From contig NZ_BAKI01000017.1 of NCBI RefSeq assembly GCF_000583655.1, positions 1 to 48,777 on the forward strand: DNA of 48,777 nucleotides, in the 5' to 3' direction. This DNA is from Lentilactobacillus farraginis DSM 18382 = JCM 14108. Its GTDB lineage: Bacteria; Bacillota; Bacilli; Lactobacillales; Lactobacillaceae. Shown here in pieces: positions 1 to 9,269 of this stretch. Made by a program: the position numbers and the translations under genes. Numbering within the stretch: the stretch's first letter is position 1; the number at the start of each line of letters is the position of its first letter. Under the pieces are notes generated by a model, which saw only the letters and a program-made list of their open reading frames with translations, had not been told where the DNA came from and ran no database searches.

Positions 1-68
1 CAAAATTTTTTTGTCGCGGTCCCGTTTTTTAATGATCATTTTTTACCGGTTATCTTCGAAAGCCGAAC

Positions 69-389
69 CTAACCATTAACCAATAACTCCATCTGCCCCT
101 TCTGCGGCGCAAAGTTAATGCCAACCAACGGCTCCCTTAAAATCTTACCGTATTCGTCCAGCACATCATCAGGCAATGGGGTATGGTTTTGAAGAGAAGC
201 CAAAACATCCCCGGCGTCATGTGCCTCACTCAGGTCAATAAACAGATTAATCTTATTAACAACGTCTCTGAACAGGTCCGTTAGTAAGCTGTTCGGTTTT
301 CCAGCAACGTCCGTAATCACAACCTGTGAAGAATCAAACCCCAAGTGATTAAAACTAACCATTTTCAGCACATCAAATAAATTATCCAT
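69..389 (-). CDS. Small hypothetical protein (106 aa)
   Basis: I do not recognise this family. The protein is acidic and soluble, with no signal peptide or membrane segment and no cysteines. It contains the patches DSSQVVITDVAGKPNSL and FAPQKGQMELLVNG. An upstream purine run on the minus strand (GAAGGGACTGTAAGGC) supports the ATG at 389. It stands alone, divergent from the dehydrogenase gene that begins at 611. A real gene is likely from the length and clean start; no function can be assigned. Confidence 0.6.
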   Translation of the reverse strand: MDNLFDVLKMVSFNHLGFDSSQVVITDVAGKPNSLLTDLFRDVVNKINLFIDLSEAHDAGDVLASLQNHTPLPDDVLDEYGKILREPLVGINFAPQKGQMELLVNG

Positions 390-610
390 TGCCTTACAGT
401 CCCTTCGTTATGTAGCCTATCACTTAATTATAATCATACTACGGGCGGAATGGAAAGCATTTTCACCTTTTAAAGTATTGTTTCATCACCCAAATTGTCA
501 AAATAAGCTAGTCTTTCTCTCATTTAATTAAATTAGCCTTTTAAAAAAATGAGTTTTAGTGTTATACTTACACAATAGTTACAGTAAATAAATTTAAGAG
601 GTGCATACAT

Positions 611-1560
611 ATGACAAGAAAAATTGGGGTTATTGGTATGGGACACGTTGGTTCAACAGTTGCCCATTACATTGTTGCGGAAGGCTTCGCAGACGAATTG
701 GTTTTGATTGATACAAATGAAAAAAAGGTTAATGCCGATGCAACCGACTTCGAAGATGCGATGGCCAACCTACCGGCCCATACAAATCTAACGGTTAATG
801 ATTACGACGCGCTAAAAGACGCAGATGTCGTGATTTCAGCAGTTGGTAATATCGGCCTTCAAAAAGATAACAAGGAACATGACCGATTTATCGAACTGCC
901 ATTTACTAAAGAAGCAGTCAGATCCGTTAGTCAAAAATTAAAAGCTTCCGGTTTCAGCGGGGTATTAGTAGATATTACCAACCCTGTGACGTTATTACCA
1001 TGATGTACCAACATTTTACCGGTTTTCCAAAGAACCGGGTCATCGGTACCGGAACCCTGCTGGATTCCTCAAGAATGCGGCGTGCAGTTTCATCCGAGTT
1101 GGGCATTGATCCACGCTCAGTTGGCGGTTATAACCTTGGTGAACATGGTAATTCACAGTTTACCGCATGGTCAACGGTTCGGGTCCTCGGTCAGCCAATT
1201 ACCAAAGTGGCCGCTGAACGCAACATTGATCTGGCTAAACTTGATGAAGTTGCCCGGGCCGGTGGCTATACTGTCTTTCATGGCAAGCGTTACACCAATT
1301 ACGGGATTGCCTCAGCAGCCGTCCGATTAGCTAACATCATTATCAGTGATGCCCGCACCGAAATCCCGGTTTCCAACTTTCATGAGGAATACGGCACCTA
1401 CCTTTCCTACCCGGCAATTGTTGGCCGAAGTGGGATTATTGAACAATTAAAACTTGACTTGACGGATGATGAAAAGCAAAAGCTTCAAACATCAGCTGAT
1501 TATATCAGAACCCGCTTTGAAGACACCGTTTCTTCAATGACCGGCAGTAAGGTTGAATAA
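611..1560 (+). pseudogene. hicD: L-2-hydroxyisocaproate dehydrogenase, frameshifted
   Basis: This is an NAD-dependent L-2-hydroxyacid dehydrogenase of the lactate/malate dehydrogenase superfamily. It closely follows L-HicDH of lactobacilli, which reduces branched 2-keto acids from amino-acid catabolism. The first frame carries the Rossmann loop GMGHVGS and the TNPV segment. The second carries GTGTLLDSSRMRRAV (substrate-binding Arg) and NLGEHGNSQFTAWS (catalytic His). The frames meet near 988. Adding one G to make GTG GAC GTT restores the family sequence [17 protein letters not shown] and gives 316 aa, the usual length. The start ATG follows an AAGAGGTG ribosome site. The single missing base is more likely an assembly error than decay. 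Confidence 0.88.
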
Positions 1561-1591
1561 TTCTGATTAACCATCATCATTTATAAACATT

Positions 1592-1652
1592 AAATAAACC
1601 GTCCCCTTTTACGTTGATTCATAAGGTTAGCGTTAAAGGGGCGGTTTATTTA
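1592..1652. terminator. Strong bidirectional terminator
   Basis: A long inverted repeat runs from AAATAAACCGTCCCCTTT (1592) to AAAGGGGCGGTTTATTTA (ending 1652), with an inner ACG/CGT extension. A/T-rich flanks give a U tract on either strand. It lies between the convergent hicD and PhnX-like genes and can serve both. Confidence 0.85.
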
Positions 1653-1681
1653 TTTGCAGTCGTAAGCTTAGCTGAACATTT

Positions 1682-2474
1682 CTAAGAGATCACTTTTTCC
1701 GCGTCCAATTCCTTGATTAGTCGCATTAAATCCTTGGTATTTTCGATACGTAGTCTGCTCCGGCTTTTTCTAATTCCGCAGCGACCCGATTCTTCAACGA
1801 GTTCGATGTGCAAAGGGCAAAACACTAAATTCCGATTGAGATAATCCAATTAAACTGCTGCCTTCAATCATGCCGATGGTGATGACTCCGGCAGCTTTTC
1901 CTTCATAGATATCACGTGGGGTATCGCCTACTTTAATCACTGATTGTGCATTTCGAATCCGCAGTTTGGTCATCGCTTGGCGAACCATTTCCGGACCTAC
2001 ATCAGCTGAATCTTCAAAGTCAGCGGCTGTAATGTTAATTTGCGGATCAAATCCCTGCTCACTGACCAGTGGCAAAATCTTTGCCAACATCTCATTAGTA
2101 TACCGAGTGGTTGTCGCAAAGCGGATTCCTTGAGTTCTAAAGTATGAAATCAGTGTTGGTAGTCCGGACTTTACCTTGGCGATTTGTGGCAGAATTTCCA
2201 AAATATTTCGATTAAACCATTTGGTAATCTGTGAAATCCCTTCTTCCAACGAAACATCGGGATGCTTTATGTACCAACGTTTTTGAACGTCCGGTTCGGC
2301 CATAATGCGTTTAATTTGAACCAATGGCTCCCATTCAGCGTTACACTGCAGTTCTTTGAGTGAAACTTCAACGCCAAATTGTTTAAAGGCCTTTCGAATT
2401 GCCAATGCCGGTGCTTGATTACCATAGTCAATCGTTGTGCCGGCTAAATCAAAGATAACAGCTCGAATCATCAT
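1682..2474 (-). pseudogene. PhnX-like HAD hydrolase, two frameshifts
   Basis: This haloacid-dehalogenase-superfamily protein resembles phosphonoacetaldehyde hydrolase (PhnX), which splits phosphonoacetaldehyde into acetaldehyde and phosphate. HAD motif I is VIFDLAGTT, with the Ala typical of phosphonatase in place of the second Asp. Motif II is TTTRYT and motif III is VIKVGDTPRDIYEGKAAGV. The first frame stops at 1794. Two single-base additions (near 1797 and 1739) recover a good C-terminus containing SNSLKNRVAAELEKAGADYV, then KDLMRLIKELDAEKVIS, ending at 1682 with 264 aa, as expected for PhnX. The region that should hold the Schiff-base Lys reads AEWEPLVQ and seems to lack it, so the substrate may differ. 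Confidence 0.72.
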
Positions 2475-2871
2475 TTTTCCTTCTTTCGTTTGAATATCCC
2501 GTAATCACTTTTTTATTGTAGCGATGGTGTGTAAACATTTAATGAATTCAATGTAAATGTTATGTAAATATAACCACACGAAAAACCATTAATGCGTTAC
2601 TAGTTTTTAAATCTGCCATTTTGTTAACTGCTGTTTTTTCTTTTTGGGTCTATAAGAGTTAAATACGTTAAAAAACCAGCATTCTTTTTTATTTTTTTAA
2701 AATTATTGCCAAAAAATAAAAAAGATGACGTCCGACTTCGTCAATCTTCACAATTTCCTCAAACTTTCCCCTAAATTTCTTCACAAATTCTTCACGATTA
2801 TCCCCTACAATTAATGTCATCAATAAATCGAATTCACAAATCGGATAACAATTAAAAGGAGTTTTTTTAAC
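2475..2871. other. AT-rich intergenic region
   Basis: No gene is supported here. It contains poly-A/T runs and the upstream region of the small gene at 2872, with an AAAAGGAG ribosome site at its end. I see no clear terminator for either neighbour. Confidence 0.5.
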
Positions 2872-3225
2872 TTGAAAAACACGAAACAAACCGTTCTTAA
2901 CGACCTGATTTCCCTAATGGACGCCACTAGGGACAAAGCCCTTACCGGTGTTAAACTGGTAAGACCTGGTGATCTTGATTCCTATCACCCGAATTTGGCA
3001 AACGGCCCCATTCCTTCGGATCCCAATTTAGCTAAATTCAACGTTGCCTCGGAGCTGGCCAAACGGATTCTAAACGCAGACGTTACCGTCGAAACCATTG
3101 TCGGCCAATACCAACCTGGTATCATCAACGAACTCATTAAGCAGCATGTCGTTGATTACGAAAATCCCAGAAATGTTAAAAACGTTGTCGACGTTTGGCT
3201 GGGAATTGCCGAATTGGAATACTGA
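2872..3225 (+). CDS. Small unknown protein, tandem paralog A (117 aa)
   Basis: The family is not recognised. A good ribosome site (AAAAGGAG, near 2854) lies before a TTG start at 2872; no in-frame ATG fits better. It is soluble, with no signal peptide. It shares its architecture with the gene at 3359: an N-terminal helix TKQTVLNDLISLM, a variable proline-rich linker, then a conserved block with LAKFNVASELAKR, YQPGIINELIKQH and a final VDVWLGI. The conserved block is roughly 40% identical between the two by eye. The pair probably arose by tandem duplication. No function is proposed. Confidence 0.68.
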   Translation: MKNTKQTVLNDLISLMDATRDKALTGVKLVRPGDLDSYHPNLANGPIPSDPNLAKFNVASELAKRILNADVTVETIVGQYQPGIINELIKQHVVDYENPRNVKNVVDVWLGIAELEY

Positions 3226-3268
3226 TCTCAAAACGCTAAATTGTCATCAAGTTGTTACCTGCAACCCC

Positions 3269-3297
3269 TTGCGCCGATAGCCGGAATTACCTATAAT
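3269..3297 (+). promoter_or_regulatory. Sigma-A type promoter for paralog B
   Basis: TTGCGC at 3269-3274 and a perfect TATAAT at 3292-3297 are separated by 17 bp. They lie about 60 bp upstream of the start at 3359, so the second paralog has its own promoter despite following the first closely. Confidence 0.6.
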
Positions 3298-3358
3298 ATC
3301 ACTATATAGTGAAGGGGATATTCATAAGTTTTGTTAAGAATCACTAAGGAGCTTATGA

Positions 3359-3727
3359 ATGAATGCAACAAAACAAAGTATTATCAACGATCTGATTGAT
3401 ATCATGAGCCATAATGAGTCCAGCGCCATTCGTAACTTATCAATGCGGGTGATAAAAACAGCGCGACCCATTGCATCAATCAGTTCAACACCACAACCGG
3501 CTGAGTCAATTCCGGCCAATCACAGTTTAGCCTGCTTTAACATCGCCGCCGAACTGACGAGACTCATGATGAATGACGTTAACGCAACTAAAATAATTGT
3601 TAAAAAATATTCGCCGGGGATTGTCGATGCCTTGGTTTATCAACATCCAACTGATTATAATAATCCACAAGATGTCAAGCGGGTAATTAGTGATTGGTTA
3701 GGGATTAAAACAATTGAACAATCTTAA
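3359..3727 (+). CDS. Small unknown protein, tandem paralog B (122 aa)
   Basis: The family is not recognised; this is a paralog of the protein at 2872. The ATG at 3359 follows CTAAGGAG with good spacing, which decides against the out-of-frame ATG at 3355. The N-terminal helix reads TKQSIINDLIDIM. The linker is rich in Ser, Pro and Ala (SISSTPQPAESIPA). The conserved block contains LACFNIAAEL, YSPGIVDALVYQH, DYNNPQDVK and SDWLGI. It is soluble with no export signal. An own promoter at 3269 and a terminator at 3731 make it a single-gene unit. Function unknown. Confidence 0.72.
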   Translation: MNATKQSIINDLIDIMSHNESSAIRNLSMRVIKTARPIASISSTPQPAESIPANHSLACFNIAAELTRLMMNDVNATKIIVKKYSPGIVDALVYQHPTDYNNPQDVKRVISDWLGIKTIEQS

Positions 3728-3730
3728 AAG

Positions 3731-3756
3731 TGCCCAGACTTACCGGGCATTTTTTG
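3731..3756 (+). terminator. Rho-independent terminator
   Basis: TGCCC (3731-3735) pairs with GGGCA (3745-3749) and is followed by a run of T. It lies just after paralog B and before the glycerate kinase. Confidence 0.7.
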
Positions 3757-3785
3757 TTAGCCAAAAATAATTTGGGGAGGAAAAC

Positions 3786-4931
3786 ATGAAATTTGTCATT
3801 GCACCGGATTCATTTAAAGGCGGCCTTACCGCCAAAGAAGCTGCAAAAGTAATTGCGCGCGGTCTTAAACGGGTATTTCCCGAAGCTGATTACATACTCG
3901 TTCCAATGGCTGATGGCGGTGAGGGGACCGTCCAATCCCTGGTTGATGCCACCAAGGGACAATTGATTACCGAAACGGTTACCGGTCCCCTCGGCCAACC
4001 GGTAGCCGCCCGCTTTGGCCTTTTAGGAAATGGTACGACCGGGGTGGTTGAAATGGCGCAGGCCAGCGGACTTCAATTTGTGACCGCCAAAACGGCCAAT
4101 CCATTAAAGACAACCACGTATGGTACCGGCGAATTGATCCTTAAAGCTTTGGATCACGACGTTACCCACCTGATTCTCGGTATTGGCGGCAGTGCCACCA
4201 ACGACGGTGGTGCCGGCATGGCGCAGGCACTCGGTGTTCGTTTGCTCGACCGTCACAATCGGGCCATTGGTTTTGGCGGTGGTGCGCTTAGCCAATTAAC
4301 GCGGATTGACACGAGTCATATGGACCCTCGGCTTCGTCAATTAAAAATTTCAATTGCCTCCGACGTTACCAATCCACTGGTTGGTAAAAACGGTGCTTCG
4401 ACTGTCTTTGGGCCCCAAAAAGGTGCCACTGCCGAGATGGTTAAAACCCTTGATGAGAACCTCATCCACTACGCTGCTTTAATCAAACAGGCCTTGGGAA
4501 AAGACTTGGCTAACTATCCCGGTGCCGGCGCTGCTGGCGGCTTGGGTGCCGGTTTGCTGGCCTTTACAAATGCCAAGATGACCAAGGGAATTGATTTGGT
4601 AATCCAATACAGCGGGTTAAAACAAAAGGCCCGCCATGCTGATTTTGTTTTTACGGGTGAAGGTGGAATTGATTTTCAAACTAAATTCGGCAAGACACCC
4701 TATGGCGTCGCGCTGGCGACTAAAGCCGTTTCACCCGGGGCACCGGTTATCGCTATTGCCGGCAATATCGGTCGCGGTGTTGAAAGCTTGTACTCAGAAA
4801 ATGCGATTGACGCGATTTTTTCAAGTGTTGCCGGCGCTAAAACGCTTAGCCAGGCGTTGCAGTCCGCGCCAAGCGACATTGCCCAAACCGCCGAAAATAT
4901 CGGCAGACTGATTGCCGCCACCCGGAATTAA
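3786..4931 (+). CDS. garK: Glycerate 2-kinase
   Basis: This type-II glycerate kinase (GarK/GlxK family) phosphorylates D-glycerate with ATP and feeds the product into lower glycolysis. At 381 aa it has the normal family length. Family motifs are IAPDSFKGGLTAKEAA at the N-terminus, MADGGEGT near residue 40, GIGGSATNDGGAGMAQALG near residue 135, and FTGEGGIDFQTKFGK near residue 285. The ATG at 3786 follows GGGGAGG. It is a single gene between a terminator and a hydrolase with its own promoter-like sequence. No glyoxylate or glycerate genes lie next to it. Confidence 0.93.
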   Translation: MKFVIAPDSFKGGLTAKEAAKVIARGLKRVFPEADYILVPMADGGEGTVQSLVDATKGQLITETVTGPLGQPVAARFGLLGNGTTGVVEMAQASGLQFVTAKTANPLKTTTYGTGELILKALDHDVTHLILGIGGSATNDGGAGMAQALGVRLLDRHNRAIGFGGGALSQLTRIDTSHMDPRLRQLKISIASDVTNPLVGKNGASTVFGPQKGATAEMVKTLDENLIHYAALIKQALGKDLANYPGAGAAGGLGAGLLAFTNAKMTKGIDLVIQYSGLKQKARHADFVFTGEGGIDFQTKFGKTPYGVALATKAVSPGAPVIAIAGNIGRGVESLYSENAIDAIFSSVAGAKTLSQALQSAPSDIAQTAENIGRLIAATRN

Positions 4932-4978
4932 CGGTTATTTTGCTGAAAAGGAAGAAAAAGAAGTCATTATTAATCATT

Positions 4979-5007
4979 TTGACAGTGTGAAACCTAATTT
5001 TTACATG
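4979..5007 (+). promoter_or_regulatory. Possible promoter for the DUF915 hydrolase
   Basis: A perfect TTGACA at 4979-4984 is followed after 17 bp by TACATG, a weak -10. It lies about 65 bp upstream of the GTG start at 5074. Confidence 0.35.
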
Positions 5008-5073
5008 GTACAATTTTACTTGTATAGTTTTTTAAATAATCCAACAATATAATGAGTAAAGGAATAACCCATA

Positions 5074-6092
5074 GTGATTAATCGGCATAGTAAGTTCTGG
5101 CGAATCGGCTATTTTATCCTCGGCGGCCTTATTTTTATAGTAATTGGCCTATTCATCTGGCGTGATCACGAGGACCAAGTCCGGTTTGCCAAGAAGAATT
5201 ATATTAATTCAAATATTCCCACCCTGTTCATTCACGGCTGGTCCGGAACGCTGCGTTCGGAACGTAAAATGGCTTCGGACGCTGAAGCCAGCGGCGCTGC
5301 TCAACGACGAATGGTCATCCGGGTGCGCCCAAACGGTAAAATTGCCGTCACGGGTACTATAAAAAAATGGATGCGAAATCCAATTATCTTTTTAAGAATG
5401 GATAACAATCGGGCTGGTGAATTTCAATATGCTCGCTGGCTGACAAAGGTCTGTAAATTATTAAAATCCAAATACCATATCACCCGATTAAACTTTGTTG
5501 GCCATTCGATGGGATCTTACGCAACGGTTTACTATAATATGCTAAACGGTAACCGCAAAGATCTCCCCGAGCCAATAAGCTGTGCCTGTTGGCCGGCCCT
5601 TACAACGGGATTATCAACAACGGCAAGCAGAATCAGCCGTTAACCGGGCCATTAGCCAAACTTTGGGATGATCAGCCTAATTCAAACCGGCTCTTAAAAA
5701 ATGGCCGGCCTGAAATCATTCATCCAGAGTATCAGATGTTGAATCAACTAAAGAAGCGGATTCCCCGACAGATACGAATTTTAAACATTTACGGCGATCT
5801 AAACGACGGTTCAAACTCCGATGGTGTCGTCACAACCGAATCTGCCTTGTCATTGGGTTATTTAGTTAAGGGGCGGGTCAATTACTACCAGACATTTAAA
5901 ACAACGGGCCCCGAAGCCCAACACAGTGAGATGCATAATCATAATCTGGCAGTTGACCGCGCACTCACCAACTTTCTTTGGGGAAAGCACTATAACATGT
6001 CATCAAATGCGCCCAAGTACAATCCAATGTTGGATAAAATGATGAATCCAGGAATGGCATTCAAGCATGGCCATCAACTGGAAACCCGATAA
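5074..6092 (+). pseudogene. Membrane-anchored alpha/beta hydrolase (DUF915), frameshifted
   Basis: This is an alpha/beta-hydrolase of the DUF915 type common in lactobacilli. A GTG start at 5074 follows AAAGGAAT. Residues about 12-28 form one N-terminal membrane segment (YFILGGLIFIVIGLFIW), so the catalytic domain should be outside the cell. The oxyanion region is TLFIHGWSGT, the nucleophile elbow is FVGHSMGSYA, and the later frame supplies SDGVVTTESA (likely Asp) and AQHSEMHNHN (likely His). The frame breaks near 5574; adding one A makes CCA AAT AAG and restores LCLLAGPYNGIINNGKQN, giving 339 aa. The substrate is unknown. Probably intact in the organism. Confidence 0.82.
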
Positions 6093-6109
6093 TACATTAA
6101 AATACAAGA

Positions 6110-6149
6110 CGGGACTGAGGCAAAGATAATTTTGTCTCAATCCCGCTTT
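6110..6149. terminator. Bidirectional terminator
   Basis: CGGGACTGAGGCAAA pairs with TTTGTCTCAATCCCG (ending 6145), allowing G-U pairs, followed by CTTTTG. It separates the convergent hydrolase and queG genes. Confidence 0.8.
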
Positions 6150-6227
6150 TGTTTAATGACGATTATTACCGAGAAAATGTGCGCCGAAAGGCAACTTCCA
6201 GCGCATAACCGACTTTCCCGACTACGC

Positions 6228-7393
6228 TTATCTGATTAGGGCATCTATTTTCAACAGCGCGCGATGATACTCTGTCAGAAATTCTGGCGCTTCATTTGCT
6301 TGGCGTGCTTTTTGATATTGAGCTGCAATTGCTTGTCGGACCGGTTCATCAAATTTTCGGACAAGTCGACCCACGGCATAAGCCGCGGTGGCCCGAATCA
6401 TTGGCCGCGGATCCCGGCTCATCACGGCCAATAAATCAGGTACCGCACTGGCATCTCCAAGATTTGCCAAGGCAATCATTGCATTTCGCTGAAGCGGCTT
6501 TTTACCCCGCCACGCGCCGGCCATGTTGCCAAATTGGTCCTTAAACTGGCGATTTGATAACGTCAACATTGGCAGCAGTTCTGGGCGGACTTTTGTTGTC
6601 TCCGGTTCCATTCTGGCATGTCGATGAAAATCCTTGCCCCGATTAAACGGACAGGCTACCTGGCAAATGTCGCACCCATAAATCACGTTGCGAATTTTTG
6701 GCCGAAATTCATCCGCCATCACCCTTTAGTCTGGGTCTGATACGACAGGCAGCGTTGCGCGTTCATTCTGCCGTCTCCGAGCAGTGCCTGAACCGGGCAG
6801 GCATCCAGACAGCGAGTACAGTCCCCACATTGGCAGGGAATTGGTTGATCCGGTGCCAATACCAGGTTGGTTACGATCTCGCCCAAATAAACAAATGATC
6901 CGAATTCTTCGGTAATCAGCAAGCCGTTCTTCCCAATAAATCCCAACCCGGCCCGATTGGCAACCGCCACATCGATCAGCTGGCCAGTATCCACCATAGG
7001 TTCAAAGCTGACCGACTCATCGGTCAGCTCCTGGATCCGCTCTGTCAAAAGGGCCATCTTTTCACGTAAAATGTCATGATAATCATCACCCCACGAGGCC
7101 CGGGCAAACTGTCCCCGCTTCAGTCCGGTTCGGGGCGGTTGTCTCTTTAACTTGCTGGGGTAAGCCAACGCAATTGCAATGATTGTCTTGGCATCCTTTA
7201 AAATCAATTTTGGATTCAGCCGCTCATCAAGGTTGGGATGTTCAAACCCGCTGGTGTGGCCGGCAGCTTTCTGGGCTTCAAGACTACTTCTCAACGATTC
7301 AAAATCATCGGCAGTCGTAAAGCCAATTTTGTCAATGCCGATTTTTCGGCTTTCAGCAATGATTCGCTCTTTTAACGCTGATGGTGTCCGCAT
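6228..7393 (-). pseudogene. queG: Epoxyqueuosine reductase, frameshifted
   Basis: QueG reduces epoxyqueuosine to queuosine in tRNA wobble position 34, using cobalamin and two [4Fe-4S] clusters. The first frame has [19 protein letters not shown] and the cluster cysteines [18 protein letters not shown]. The second frame has CDICQVACPFN and a C-terminal HEAT-like repeat (LANLGDASAVPDLL, IRATAAYAVGRL). They join at [10 protein letters not shown] near 6722. Extending GGG to GGGG there makes one 388-aa protein, the usual size. This is a housekeeping tRNA gene, so an assembly error is the likely cause of the break. Confidence 0.9.
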
Positions 7394-7504
7394 GTGACCA
7401 GCCCTTCCTCAAGTCTTAATAAATCAATCACATCGTACACTAAGAACCCGGCAGCGGTCAATAATTCCCCTCTAAAAACCGGGGCAACCCTGATTGTTAA
7501 CGAC

Positions 7505-7561
7505 AAAACCGGCGATCAATTGAAAATCATGACATGTGATCTCCAATCAATCGCCGGTTTT
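7505..7561. terminator. Inverted repeat, probable terminator of the permease gene
   Basis: AAAACCGGCGAT (7505-7516) pairs perfectly with ATCGCCGGTTTT (7550-7561) across a 33-base loop. It lies just beyond the stop codon of the minus-strand amino acid permease and before queG. No protein gene is supported in 7394-7617. Confidence 0.55.
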
Positions 7562-7617
7562 AATGACGCCGACAACTCACGCTATTCGGCTAAAACACCT
7601 AATCTAATTCAAGGAGC

Positions 7618-9003
7618 CTATTCGGCTGGGACCAGTTTACGCTGACGGAAGTACTCGATGCCGCCAAAGGCAATCGTCCAAACAATCGCGCCGATCGCAC
7701 CAATAACATCTTCTGGAATGAAGAATAAGCTGATAAAGATAACCGCGAAGAACATAATGGTTAAGGGGCTGGTAACCCGATACCACGGCATCACGAATCC
7801 ATTGGGAAGAAAGTCACTGGATGCACGGTATTTTCGATGAGCCAGCATAGCCAGCGTATAAACGATAATATACATATCACTGGAAACGCCGGTAACAATC
7901 GTGAAAACCGATGAAATAGCGGTTGTTAAACTCATCAACGGTGTAATTAAAACCAGGGCCGCTGAGAAAATAATGGCAGCAGCCGGAACACCGTTCTTGG
8001 AAATTTTAGCAAATGTCTTGTGCATCCAACTATTTTCCGGTACCTCGGTAGCCAATTGATAGAAATGACGGCCGGCTGAAAAAATACAGCTGTTTAGCGA
8101 AGAAGCCGCCGATGTCAACACCACAAAATTAATTGTTGCCGCTGCTGCTGGAAAACCGGCCAACTTAAATACCTGAACAAACGGACTACTATTAGCAGAT
8201 AAAGAAGTCCAAGGAATAATACCCATGATGACAATTAAGGCGCCGATGTAGAAAAGCAAAATTCGAATCAAGGTTTCATTAACGGCTTTTTTGATAACCG
8301 TGTGAGGCGACTTGGCCTCACCAATGGTGATACTGACAAATTCAATTCCTTGAAAAGCAAAGAAAACCATTGGAAAAGCAGAAATAAAATTAAATACACC
8401 GTGTGGAAACAGTGTGTAGTTATGAAAAACATTAGTCAGTGACGCATGGCCTAACGGTGTTACCGCATGACTACTCATCATAAAAATTCCAGTGACAATC
8501 ATAGCCACAATCGCCACAATTTTAATCATTGCGAACCAAAATTCAGCTTCGCCAAACAGCCGGGCAGCAATCAAATTTACACTGGCTAGGATTCCCAGAA
8601 AGACCAATTCAACAATCCATGACGGGATGTTGGGGAACCAATATTGGACATAGGTGGCCGTCGCCGTTAACTCAGCCATACAAACAAATACCAACCCGAT
8701 CCAATAAGTCCAACCCGTAAAGTGACCGACCGTCGGCCCCAAATACCGGGAAATAAACGAAACAAACGTATGCTGCGATGGATCGGAATAAAACATTTCG
8801 CCGATGGCTCGCATCATAAAGAAAAAGAACAGTCCCAATACGATATAGACCAGCATTACCGATGGTCCGGTTTTACTAATCGTACTGCCAGACCCCAAAA
8901 ACAGCCCCGTTCCAATCGTGCCGCCAATCGCAATCATCTGTACATGACGGTTACTCAAAGCCCGCATGGTGCCATCCTGATTCTCAACAATTTTTGATTT
9001 CAT
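7618..9003 (-). CDS. Amino acid permease (APC superfamily, AAT family)
   Basis: This 461-aa integral membrane amino acid:H+ symporter has about 12 hydrophobic segments. The first-helix motif IAIGGTIGTGLFLGSG and the later GEAKSPHTVIKKAVNET are characteristic of the AAT family (GABA, D-Ala/Ser/Gly and aromatic permeases). The ATG at 9003 is chosen over an upstream start because TTTTAGGAGG lies directly before it. The substrate cannot be read from sequence. It is monocistronic, with inverted repeats on both sides. Confidence 0.9.
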   Translation of the reverse strand: MKSKIVENQDGTMRALSNRHVQMIAIGGTIGTGLFLGSGSTISKTGPSVMLVYIVLGLFFFFMMRAIGEMFYSDPSQHTFVSFISRYLGPTVGHFTGWTYWIGLVFVCMAELTATATYVQYWFPNIPSWIVELVFLGILASVNLIAARLFGEAEFWFAMIKIVAIVAMIVTGIFMMSSHAVTPLGHASLTNVFHNYTLFPHGVFNFISAFPMVFFAFQGIEFVSITIGEAKSPHTVIKKAVNETLIRILLFYIGALIVIMGIIPWTSLSANSSPFVQVFKLAGFPAAAATINFVVLTSAASSLNSCIFSAGRHFYQLATEVPENSWMHKTFAKISKNGVPAAAIIFSAALVLITPLMSLTTAISSVFTIVTGVSSDMYIIVYTLAMLAHRKYRASSDFLPNGFVMPWYRVTSPLTIMFFAVIFISLFFIPEDVIGAIGAIVWTIAFGGIEYFRQRKLVPAE

Positions 9004-9162
9004 AAACAATCCTCCTAAAATAAGAGCACAGTAAGATACAAATGATAAAATTTCTAATTTGAATATCATCATTCTACCACGATTTTTACTTTTGTGTTAG
9101 GTTTTTTTACGTGCTTTTATTTTGGGAGCGCTTTTTACCCTTGTATTAAGCGATTTTTTTAT

Positions 9163-9209
9163 TTTTATAATTTTATATGTCAGCATTTTTGACATATAAA
9201 ATTATAAAA
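9163..9209. repeat. Perfect 20-bp AT-rich inverted repeat
   Basis: The arms 9163-9182 and 9190-9209 are exact reverse complements with a 7-base loop. The stem is almost entirely A/T. It lies next to the terminator-like hairpin at 9210 in the permease promoter region. It may add to termination, act as an operator, or be a small repeat element. Confidence 0.6.
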
Positions 9210-9236
9210 GCCTGATTTCAAATCAGCCTTTTTAAC
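9210..9236 (-). terminator. Probable terminator of the flavoprotein gene
   Basis: CTGATTT and AAATCAG form a hairpin, extended by GCC/GGC-type ends. On the minus strand it runs into TTTTATAATTTT. It follows the minus-strand oxidoreductase ending at 9270. Confidence 0.5.
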
Positions 9237-9269
9237 AATATTATATTTTGCAAATCACGCCATCTTAAT

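Noticed and set aside
2689-2889. 66-codon minus-strand frame
   Set aside because: It overlaps the start and ribosome site of the gene at 2872, has no ribosome site of its own and very A/T-driven composition.
7394-7645. 83-codon plus-strand frame between queG and the permease
   Set aside because: It overlaps the 3' end of the permease and spans the terminator-like inverted repeat; no ribosome site.
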